NCBI GenBank assembly: GCA_945861245.1
Contig: CAMAUE010000020.1
Coordinates: forward strand, 1 to 52,336
DNA: 52,336 nt
Reading direction: 5' to 3'
Source: Singulisphaera sp. GP187
GTDB lineage: Bacteria > Planctomycetota > Planctomycetia > Gemmatales > Gemmataceae
The position numbers and the translations under genes were made by a program. Shown here piece after piece: positions 1-6,024 of this stretch. Below the pieces are notes generated by a model. It was not told the origin of the DNA. It worked only from the letters and a program-made list of their open reading frames with translations, and ran no database searches. Every line of letters begins with the position of its first letter. The stretch's first letter is position 1.

Positions 1-1
1 C

Positions 2-190
2 GTAGTTTTCGATTTGGCAAAAGCCGCCGACGCCATCGACCTGGCCATCCGTCACCTTGAGCGTGCCGAGCGTCGTGGCGATGCAACGGCGGCAAGCGTG
101 GCGAGCTTCGCACGGCTGGCGTTGGAGCGGGTGAGCAGGCGGATTATGGCTGCGTGCGACGAAGTGAGTGGCGCAGATTTCCCGCCGTGA
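2..190 (+). CDS. C-terminal part of an unidentified protein, cut by window edge
   Basis: An open frame enters from the left edge and stops at TGA 188-190, leaving 62 residues. The visible part is predicted helical and rich in Ala, Arg and Glu (segments such as LAIRHLERAERRGDAT and FARLALERVSRRIM). No catalytic motif is visible and I do not recognise a family. It points toward a decayed region (frameshifted remnant, iterated repeats, broken tRNA), so it may be cargo of an integrated element. The coding reading rests on the continuous open frame and amphipathic composition only. Confidence 0.5.
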   Translation, partial: VVFDLAKAADAIDLAIRHLERAERRGDATAASVASFARLALERVSRRIMAACDEVSGADFPP

Positions 191-435
191 GGCCCCTAGG
201 GGGTAGGGGGTTCACAAGAAATTTGCGAAGCGCCGGACAGCCATCGATAGCCGTGCGCAAATTATGACGAAATAAAAATAGGCCGGGGGGATGACGGCGA
301 AGTGGCGGGAAGGGCCACCCCCACCACCCCCCTATTTTAATTTCGGGATAATGCGTGCAAGGCTGGTCGCGGTACTTGGATCGCTCGCGGAAATTCTCGC
401 CACCCCTACCCCCGTGCCGCCAGAACCATCGCACG

Positions 436-594
436 ATGGCTCGGGCGCGTGAGATTTATGATCGGGATGAAGAGGAACGGCGAAAGGCGAACCTCAAAAT
501 CGGGAACAATACCCCCGTTCGGGTAACATTACCCGAACGGAAAAATCTCGCGACCTCGCAGGCAAGGCCGTAGGCGTCAGCGGGTGAAAAACGG
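436..594 (+). pseudogene. frameshifted, truncated remnant of a ParB-like/HTH protein segment
   Basis: From ATG 436 the frame reads MARAREIYDRDEEERRKANL and continues to VRVTLPERKNLATSQARP before a stop near 571. If one base is restored in the A-run 541-545, the neighbouring frame continues as KKSRDLAGKAVGVSG and then stops at TGA 592-594. The pieces AREIYDR, LPER and SRDLAGKAVGVSG together resemble the linker and helix-turn-helix region of ParB-like regulators seen in planctomycete mobile elements (recalled, not searched). The gene therefore looks broken by a one-base homopolymer deletion and then truncated right after GVSG. A 12-bp perfect palindrome (515-540) lies inside it. The alternative is a genuine 45-residue peptide. 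Confidence 0.5.
515..540. repeat. perfect 12-bp inverted repeat
   Basis: CCGTTCGGGTAA (515-526) and TTACCCGAACGG (529-540) are perfect reverse complements separated by CA. The palindrome lies inside the frameshifted remnant, so it may be an operator-like or recombination-related site rather than a terminator: no T-run follows. Confidence 0.6.
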
Positions 595-634
595 ATAGGT
601 AAAACTGCTTGTAGGTAAAACTACCGAATATTTC

Positions 635-710
635 TGACACCCGCAATTTGACACCCGTTCTGACACCTGCGGATAGGGGAAAGTAAGTACAAATCGGGTG
701 TCAGGTGTCA
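635..710. repeat. five clustered TGACACC repeats (three direct, two inverted)
   Basis: TGACACC occurs at 635, 649 and 661 on the plus strand, and its complement GGTGTCA at 697-703 and 704-710. The first two copies are spaced 14 bp and the third follows 12 bp later. Iterons next to a site of integration or a regulatory gene often bind a replication, partition or recombination protein. No such protein is visible intact here, so the function is unknown. Confidence 0.6.
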
Positions 711-717
711 AAAAAAA

Positions 718-750
718 CCTCAAAAACCCAGTGTTTTTGAGGCTTTTTCG
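718..750. terminator. bidirectional intrinsic terminator
   Basis: Stem CCTCAAAAAC (718-727) pairs with GTTTTTGAGG (733-742) around loop CCAGT. It is followed by CTTTTTCG on the plus strand and, read in the other direction, by a T-run (A711-A717 on plus). It separates the decayed element from the tRNA fragment. Confidence 0.75.
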
Positions 751-752
751 TT

Positions 753-791
753 TTATGAAGACCCTGCTCTAACCAACTGAGCTACCCCGCC
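753..791 (-). tRNA. 5' half of a tRNA-Met (CAU) gene, broken at the anticodon loop
   Basis: On the minus strand the sequence gives an acceptor strand GGCGGGG, TA, a D-arm (GCTC, AGTTGGTTA, GAGC), A, the anticodon 5' stem GGGTC and loop TTCATAA with anticodon CAT (plus 755-757). The expected 3' stem GACCC, variable loop, T-arm and acceptor 3' strand are absent; the next bases are AACGAAAAAG and then a terminator. The GGCGGGG start fits an elongator methionine tRNA rather than the initiator. A break exactly at the anticodon loop is a typical crossover point for tyrosine integrases, so this is most likely an att-site remnant. It cannot fold as a functional tRNA. Confidence 0.75.
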
Positions 792-922
792 GACCCGTAC
801 GGTGACTACTCGAACCACCGACCAAAAAATTCTACCGCGCCAACGATTGTTGGCAAGCCTATCCGCGCGCACGCCACAATCGGGCGCGTGGGCTGATTCT
901 CGGCCATGCGGATTCCAGCCGC

Positions 923-1921
923 CTAATTAAGCCGATCGCCTGGGCGATAGAGCCGACGGGCGATTTCCTCCAAAGAGCGTGGCTCGTCGTCGGGGCGGTG
1001 AAAGTGCCAATCGCGGTCGGTCGGCACGATGGCGTCACCCATCGGCCAAGGGCGGAATGGTTGATAGCCAAGTTCAGTGATCAGTTTTGCGCTCGACATA
1101 CTAACATCGCCGGCACGCGGGGGCATCGGGCCGGCCTCGATACGCGGACAACCTTTCAGCATCGCCGGATTGTACCCACCCACGCGATTGATCACCTGAG
1201 CGATCTGATAAAGCGTCAGCGGACGCGGACCGCCGCAGTGGAATAATCCGACAGCGTTATTAACAAGAAACCGCTCGAAGACATCGTTCATATCGTCGCA
1301 ATAGGTGCTGCAGCGGACTTCGTCGAAATACAGCGTCGCCGGCCGATCGGCACGGAAGCGTGACTGAATCCAGTCGATCGCACCGGCGTGGCCGTTGAAG
1401 CTTGGGCCCATCGGCAGTGAGATGCGCAGCACGGCAACGTCGAGCAATCGCGCGAAAAAAACGCCCTCGGCCTCGACCATCGTTTTGCCATAGACGGTGA
1501 CGGGATCGGTCGGATCGGTTTCGACATGGTTGCCCGCGCCGGTCCCCGAGAAAACGAGATCGCTTGACAGATGCACCACGCGAGCACCGACTCGGCGTGC
1601 GTTAGCGGCGATGACGCCAGCACTGACGACGTTGACGTTGCGAGCCATCGCAGGATCGAGTTCGCACGATTTCAGGGCACAATTGCCGATAGCGTTGAGG
1701 ACGGTTCGGAAGCCGAACTGATCGAAGACTCGCCGCATGCCGAGGGTGTCTTCGGCATCTTGGCTGACGATGCCTGGACCTGTCAAACGAAAGGTTCGAT
1801 GCGGACGAATACCGACAACCTGACCGGGATATTTGTGGCGGAGGTAGTTGAAGGCATTGTAACCCGCGACGCCGGCCAGGCCGGTAACGAGCAGAGGTAG
1901 GCGATTGCGCAGCATCACCAT
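923..1921 (-). CDS. RmlD-like NAD(P)-dependent sugar nucleotide reductase/epimerase
   Basis: The 332-residue product has an N-terminal Rossmann nucleotide-binding loop (GLAGVAG, residues 14-20), a core strand ending HLSSDLVFSG (residues 117-126, matching the HYSTDYVF segment of RmlD) and a C-terminal substrate-binding region (FHCGGPRPLTLYQIAQ). Family members reduce or epimerise nucleotide-activated sugars such as dTDP-4-dehydrorhamnose; the substrate here is unknown. The active site is odd: the usual Tyr-x3-Lys reads Y144-GKT-M148, so the conserved lysine is methionine, though a Lys sits two residues after the Tyr. ATG 1921 is used; a second ATG lies two codons in and no clear Shine-Dalgarno site is seen. 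It stands alone, with an imperfect hairpin upstream (1939-2032). Confidence 0.8.
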   Translation of the reverse strand: MVMLRNRLPLLVTGLAGVAGYNAFNYLRHKYPGQVVGIRPHRTFRLTGPGIVSQDAEDTLGMRRVFDQFGFRTVLNAIGNCALKSCELDPAMARNVNVVSAGVIAANARRVGARVVHLSSDLVFSGTGAGNHVETDPTDPVTVYGKTMVEAEGVFFARLLDVAVLRISLPMGPSFNGHAGAIDWIQSRFRADRPATLYFDEVRCSTYCDDMNDVFERFLVNNAVGLFHCGGPRPLTLYQIAQVINRVGGYNPAMLKGCPRIEAGPMPPRAGDVSMSSAKLITELGYQPFRPWPMGDAIVPTDRDWHFHRPDDEPRSLEEIARRLYRPGDRLN

Positions 1922-1938
1922 GTTGTATGGATGGAACC

Positions 1939-2032
1939 GTTTAGCCGCTCGCCTTTGGGGAGTGCCGAGGTGGCAATTTTCAATGAATCGTGAAGCGCCG
2001 TGCCCGCGCTCGCCAAAAGCGAGCGGCTAAAC
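1939..2032. repeat. inverted repeat between reductase and phosphoesterase genes
   Basis: Arms 1939-1958 (GTTTAGCCGCTCGCCTTTGG) and 2013-2032 are reverse complements with one mismatch, spaced 54 bp. The terminal bases GTTTAGCCGC/GCGGCTAAAC match the hairpin at 23805-23874, so both belong to one repeat family. It lies downstream of the phosphoesterase gene and upstream of the reductase gene and may act as a terminator. Confidence 0.7.
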
Positions 2033-2040
2033 AACAAATA

Positions 2041-3327
2041 TTATTTCGACGACAGGCTGAAATCGAACGAATTCGTTCCCGATTTCACGGTCGCACGCAG
2101 TTCACTGGTCACCTGATCGGCGTAGCGTTCGGGCAGGAGGTTCTTGCCGGGTGCGCCGCTCGGCTCAAAGAACGGCGTGCGGAGCGTGATCGAGACGCGG
2201 TACTCGCCTTCTTGCAGGCCGTCGTTGGCGGTATAGCTGGACATGGAGTAGGAGCCATCGGGTTCGACCCATGCGTCGGAAACGCGAATCACTTTTTTGC
2301 CTTCCTTATCGGCCAGATCAGGCCGCCAGAAGATGATCTGAGCGTTCGCAGCCGGTGAACCATCGAGCGTCACCTTGCCGGCAACCGGATGCGTCGGCTT
2401 TCGATTGTAGATCGGCATGCCGTCTTCGTCGGTGATCGATTGCTTGAGGGACTCGTTGTAGATGCCATCGAGCATCAGGTTGGCGATGATCGGCGTTTCG
2501 GTTTTCTTGACGGTGACCCAGGCAACTTGGTCGAATTCACCATAACGTAGGCCACGGAGCTTGCTGCCGCCGCCCGTAGTTGCGAGCTGGTAGTAGTTCA
2601 TGCCCTGACGGACGAATTTCTGATAGCGGTGAATATGGCCGGCGAAGACGGTGTAATTTCGGCCATTGAGCAATGCTTCCATTTCGAGCCAACCGTTTTT
2701 GTCCAGGCCTTTCTCGGTCCAAATCGGCTTGTGCAGGCAGATGAAAGTCCAACGCACGCCCGCATTGGCCTTCAGCACGGCGGCAAAATATTCGATCTGT
2801 TCCTTGCTGATCCGAGCCGCTTTGTCTTCGTGGGGGTCATCGGAATTGACGGCGAGAAATAGCACGTCCTTGTAGATGAAGTGATAATAGCGCCGGCCGA
2901 AACGACGCTTCCACTCGTCGGTTTGGGTCGGATTGGCGACGTCGTGATTTCCAGGGACATAAAAGAACGGCATTTGCAGCCTGCTCGTATAGGTTTGAAA
3001 TTCCTTCCATTCCTTGGCGAGCCTGGCCTGATCTTTGGTATAGCCTTCGATCAAATCGCCAACGGAGATGACAAACGCAGGCTGGAGCAAATTGATCTGA
3101 TCCACTGCCTGAGAAAAAATGCGTGCTCGATGTCCGCCCGTGCGATCGCTCACGACGACGAAATGAAAGTTGTCGACCGCGTCGTTGAGACGCAGATTGG
3201 TCCAGGGATTGCGATTCTCAACGTCGATTTGTAGGTCGGACTTGAGCGGAGTCTTCTGCCCGCCCGAGATGGCGAACGCGCCCACCAAGAGTCCCACAAC
3301 CAACGCACCGGCGGCTATTCGTTTCAT
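2041..3327 (-). CDS. secreted calcineurin-like metallophosphoesterase with C-terminal Ig-like domain
   Basis: The 428-residue product starts with a signal peptide (MKRIAAGALVVGLLVGAFA). Metallophosphoesterase motifs follow in order: SDRTGG (residues 60-65), GDLIEG (90-95), GNHD (126-129), LHKP (198-201) and GHIH (230-233). These bind two metal ions that hydrolyse phosphate esters. The first motif lacks the usual DxH histidine (D61-R-T), so one metal site may differ. Residues from about 315 (HPVAGKVTLDGSPAANAQII) resemble a carboxypeptidase-regulatory-like beta-sandwich, often used for surface attachment or substrate contact. AAAGGAT upstream of ATG 3327 is a plausible ribosome site. It probably acts outside the cytoplasmic membrane; the substrate is unknown. 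Confidence 0.85.
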   Translation of the reverse strand: MKRIAAGALVVGLLVGAFAISGGQKTPLKSDLQIDVENRNPWTNLRLNDAVDNFHFVVVSDRTGGHRARIFSQAVDQINLLQPAFVISVGDLIEGYTKDQARLAKEWKEFQTYTSRLQMPFFYVPGNHDVANPTQTDEWKRRFGRRYYHFIYKDVLFLAVNSDDPHEDKAARISKEQIEYFAAVLKANAGVRWTFICLHKPIWTEKGLDKNGWLEMEALLNGRNYTVFAGHIHRYQKFVRQGMNYYQLATTGGGSKLRGLRYGEFDQVAWVTVKKTETPIIANLMLDGIYNESLKQSITDEDGMPIYNRKPTHPVAGKVTLDGSPAANAQIIFWRPDLADKEGKKVIRVSDAWVEPDGSYSMSSYTANDGLQEGEYRVSITLRTPFFEPSGAPGKNLLPERYADQVTSELRATVKSGTNSFDFSLSSK

Positions 3328-3458
3328 CGTAGATCCTTTGTTGCGAATCGATTTTCTTTATCCGGTAGGGTGATATTAGTCAATCGAACGCGACGTTGCA
3401 TCGGGAAAATCGTAAAAAAATGATGAATTTCAGTCGAACCTAATAGGAGCCGAATCGG

Positions 3459-3896
3459 ATGGAACTGCACGCGTTGCGATTGTCGCTTACCGAGCACGAC
3501 CTCAACGAGTTGTTGCGTAAGTACGTTTCCAAGAATATCGACGTCGAGGATCTGCGTGTCAAACTTGCCGATCAGGCCGTACACATTACGGGCATCTATC
3601 CGCTGTTCTTCCCCGTAAAATTTGAAACAATCTGGGAACTTGGCGTCGAGGACGGACATGCCACCGCCAAGCTCACCTCGTTCAAAGCGATGGGCGTGCC
3701 GGGCAACATCTTCAAGAGCGCGGTCGTAAGGATCGTCGAAGACCTCGCACGCCAAGAAAACTGGATCCGCATCGTCGGCGATCGCTTCATGGCCGATGTC
3801 GAACTTGGTTGCTCGAAATACGCAGTATTGGCGCACCTGCACCTGAAATCGATCAGCATCAAACCCGGCACGATGTTCGTCGAAGCGGGGCATTGA
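3459..3896 (+). CDS. conserved hypothetical protein, possibly LmeA/YceB-like lipid-binding
   Basis: A 145-residue protein without signal peptide or membrane segment. The alternating beta pattern (VEDLRVKLADQAVHITGIYP, then FETIWELGVEDGHATAKLT) and the later GDRFMADVELG recall the elongated lipid-binding fold of DUF2993/LmeA-like proteins; this is a resemblance only. GGAG lies 9 nt before ATG 3459. It is transcribed divergently from the phosphoesterase at 3327, with 131 bp between them, so both may share a control region. Confidence 0.65.
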   Translation: MELHALRLSLTEHDLNELLRKYVSKNIDVEDLRVKLADQAVHITGIYPLFFPVKFETIWELGVEDGHATAKLTSFKAMGVPGNIFKSAVVRIVEDLARQENWIRIVGDRFMADVELGCSKYAVLAHLHLKSISIKPGTMFVEAGH

Positions 3897-3963
3897 TTTT
3901 CCGCTAAATCAGGCATAATGGGTCCAACCTGCGCCGCATGCCAAAAAGAATTCTCGCGAAAAT

Positions 3964-3991
3964 TTGTCAAATCCGAATTATGAGTTATATT
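3964..3991 (+). promoter_or_regulatory. sigma-70-like promoter for the 4069 gene
   Basis: TTGTCA (3964-3969) and TATATT (3986-3991) each match the consensus in five of six bases and are 16 bp apart. The start codon at 4069 lies 77 nt beyond the -10 box, leaving a leader of roughly 70 nt. Confidence 0.5.
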
Positions 3992-4068
3992 CGTATGTGG
4001 GCCATTAGGTCTCCGCTTGGCCCGCGCACCGTTCTATTTCTTGTTTCCCTAGCATAGAGGTTCTCGCC

Positions 4069-4428
4069 ATGACTCAAGAAACCACTGCCGCGTTCGCCTC
4101 CGAATTGTGTGTAACGGATCGCCGTGGGATTGATCGTCGCAAGAAGGATATCCCCGTTGCTTTGGATCGGCGTTCGGGCAAGGAACGCCGAGACGAGAAA
4201 AGCGAACGTCGCCGGCAGATCGATCCGACGACCTGCGAACGCGATTATACGAACGACGAAATCGAGTTCATGAAGGCGATGGACCAGTACAAGCGCGACA
4301 ACCGCAGGCCGTTCCCAACGTGGAGCGAAGTGCTGGAGGTGATCCGTGCCCTGGGTTATCGCAAAGTCGCGGAACAATCACAGATGCCGGGCCTGGGAAC
4401 CTCCATGCCGCCATCGATGGATGTGTAA
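4069..4428 (+). CDS. conserved planctomycete hypothetical protein with Arg-rich N-terminus
   Basis: The product has 119 residues. The first half is highly charged, with repeated Asp-Arg-Arg units ([31 protein letters not shown]). The second half has a compact helical segment ending [22 protein letters not shown], which I recall as a recurring planctomycete motif; no function is known to me. No signal peptide or membrane segment is seen. Its own promoter is proposed at 3964-3991. The basic repeats could contact nucleic acid or membrane lipid head groups, but that is speculation. A long hairpin (4452-4538) follows the gene. Confidence 0.75.
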   Translation: MTQETTAAFASELCVTDRRGIDRRKKDIPVALDRRSGKERRDEKSERRRQIDPTTCERDYTNDEIEFMKAMDQYKRDNRRPFPTWSEVLEVIRALGYRKVAEQSQMPGLGTSMPPSMDV

Positions 4429-4451
4429 TTTGCGCGTTTACGTTATGAACC

Positions 4452-4538
4452 GCAAGCCCCACCATGAGCGCAGCGATTGGTGGGGGTGACTCTCGTGATA
4501 GACCCCTCACCAATCGCTGCGCTCATGGTGGGGCTTGC
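4452..4538. repeat. long hairpin, 31-bp perfect arms
   Basis: Arms 4452-4482 and 4508-4538 are perfect reverse complements around a 25-nt loop; the left arm starts GCAAGCCCCACCATGAGCG. It lies between the 4069 and STAS genes and is related in sequence to the hairpin on the other side of the STAS gene (5035-5114). Confidence 0.85.
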
Positions 4539-4566
4539 GAAAGAATCCTCCTCCGACTGCCAAAGT

Positions 4567-4575
4567 TGCTATAAT
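4567..4575 (+). promoter_or_regulatory. extended -10 promoter for the STAS gene
   Basis: TGCTATAAT (4567-4575) is a perfect TATAAT box with the TGn extension, which can work without a good -35 box; none is obvious. It lies 83 nt before the start codon at 4659 and just after the 4452-4538 hairpin. Confidence 0.55.
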
Positions 4576-4658
4576 ACACTTCGCAAGAGGCCACCGCTCG
4601 TAGATCGGGCGGGATAACGGCATCCTCATCTCAACACCGATTCTTGCGGGGCTTCACC

Positions 4659-5024
4659 ATGAGCGCTGAATCCTTCAATATCGAACGGCACGGCGAAATC
4701 GCCGTCGTTACTCCCTCGGCCAAGGTCGAGGAAATGCACGAGACCATGATCGAGCAAGCCGCTCGCATGGTCATCCAGTCGCTGAAAACCGATCCGCCGG
4801 CGGGCATCGTCGTCGATCTCAGCCAAGTGACGTATTTCGGCTCCGTGTTCGTGTCGTTTCTGCTTCGTTGCCACTCCCAGGCACGCAAACATGGCAGCGA
4901 GATCGTGCTCGCCGGCGCCAGCGAACCGGCACGCGAACTACTCAAACTGCTCGACCTCGAAACCCTCTGGGCCATCTACGACACCCGCCAAGAAGCGATG
5001 GAAGCGCTCGGCGGCTCGGATTGA
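4659..5024 (+). CDS. STAS-domain protein (anti-sigma factor antagonist-like)
   Basis: This 121-residue protein is a single STAS domain. The strand IVVDLSQVTYFGSVFVSFLL carries the loop where SpoIIAA/RsbV-type proteins are phosphorylated; a serine is kept at that place (FGS). Proteins of this type bind an anti-sigma kinase in the unphosphorylated state and so release a sigma factor. No partner kinase or phosphatase is encoded nearby, so the target is unknown. ATG 4659 is preferred over an in-frame TTG at 4644 because it starts at the usual first strand. The gene is bracketed by two related long hairpins and has its own extended -10 promoter. Confidence 0.85.
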   Translation: MSAESFNIERHGEIAVVTPSAKVEEMHETMIEQAARMVIQSLKTDPPAGIVVDLSQVTYFGSVFVSFLLRCHSQARKHGSEIVLAGASEPARELLKLLDLETLWAIYDTRQEAMEALGGSD

Positions 5025-5034
5025 TCAATCCCCC

Positions 5035-5114
5035 AAGCCCGATGGTGAGCGAAGCAAACCGTTGGGATCGCCTCGCCATCATCCCAACGGTTTGCTTCGC
5101 TCATCATTGGGCTT
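5035..5114. repeat. long hairpin, 34-bp arms with two mismatches
   Basis: Arms 5035-5068 and 5081-5114 pair with two mismatches around a 12-nt loop. The left arm begins AAGCCCGATGGTGAGCGAAG, sharing the AAGCCC and TGAGCG/AGC blocks of the 4452-4538 hairpin. It fills almost the whole space between the STAS gene and queC. Confidence 0.85.
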
Positions 5115-5126
5115 GCAATTACTATC

Positions 5127-5798
5127 ATGTCCCATCTCGCAGTCCTAATCTCCGGCGGCCTTGATAGTGCCATCCTGCTCGGCGATGCCTTGCGCCGTCA
5201 TGCCACGGTCACGCCGATCTTCATTCGCTGCGGCTTATCCTGGGAAACCGTTGAATTTGCGTATCTCCAGCGCTTTCTTGCCGCGTTGAAGTGCCCTGCC
5301 CTTCGCCCCCTGATCGTGCTCGATCAGCCGATCGCCGACGTGTATGGCAATCACTGGAGTATCACAGGAAAAGACGCGCCCCTGATCGGCACGCCCGAGG
5401 AAGCCGTATTCTTGCCGGGCCGCAATGTGTTGCTGTTAGCGAAGTCGTTGCTCTGGTGTCATCTGAACGGCGTGCCCGCGCTGGCGCTCGGTTCGCTGCA
5501 AACCAATCCGTTTCCTGATGCGACGCCGGCGTTTTTTCGCGGGTATCAAGACCTTGTCAATCAGGCGATGCAAGGCGACGTCGAGGTCCGTTTGCCGTTC
5601 GGCGGGATGAAAAAGGTCGCGGTAATGGCGCTCGGCCAGGACTTGCCGTTGGAGCATACGTTCTCGTGCGTGTCACCAACTGATGGCCTGCACTGTGGCC
5701 GTTGCAGCAAATGTGGCGAACGCCGCGACGCGTTTCGTGATGCGGGGATGCCGGATCCAACTGCCTACGCCGCTCGAACCCCCTGTGGTCGGGCTTGA
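5127..5798 (+). CDS. queC: 7-cyano-7-deazaguanine synthase QueC
   Basis: The 223-residue enzyme carries the PP-loop ATP-pyrophosphatase motif SGGLDS (residues 9-14), the QueC signature FLPGRN (95-100) and a C-terminal zinc site made of Cys181, Cys190, Cys193 and Cys196 (SCVSPTDGLHCGRCSKC). QueC converts 7-carboxy-7-deazaguanine to preQ0 using ATP and ammonia in queuosine biosynthesis, in the cytoplasm. Length and motif order fit the family. No other queuosine genes are in the window and no preQ1 riboswitch is seen; the leader is occupied by the 5035-5114 hairpin, which ends 12 nt before the start codon. Confidence 0.9.
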   Translation: MSHLAVLISGGLDSAILLGDALRRHATVTPIFIRCGLSWETVEFAYLQRFLAALKCPALRPLIVLDQPIADVYGNHWSITGKDAPLIGTPEEAVFLPGRNVLLLAKSLLWCHLNGVPALALGSLQTNPFPDATPAFFRGYQDLVNQAMQGDVEVRLPFGGMKKVAVMALGQDLPLEHTFSCVSPTDGLHCGRCSKCGERRDAFRDAGMPDPTAYAARTPCGRA

Positions 5799-6024
5799 CC
5801 CCGCCAACAAGAGTCGTGGTTGAAAAACCGAAACTACAACCGCCCTATTCCTCCGCTAGCGGCAATACTGAATCGGGACGAAAGCCGCTGCTACAGCCAC
5901 GAAGGTGCGGCGTTTTTGCCAGATTCCGCTTGCCAGTCTGCGGAAAATGTGGAAAATAGAGGAAGCCGTAATAATCCCTCCTGCCGATTGTTCGCTGACC
6001 CGCTGGCATATTGGAAATCATCGC

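Noticed and set aside
718-791. Group I intron in the tRNA-Met anticodon loop
   Set aside because: An intron would need a 3' exon and a structured 200-400 nt core; the loop is followed within 15 nt by a terminator, and no matching 3' half is seen to the left.
5025-5126. preQ1 riboswitch before queC
   Set aside because: The leader consists of a long hairpin ending 12 nt before the start; no preQ1 aptamer core or adenine-rich tail was found.
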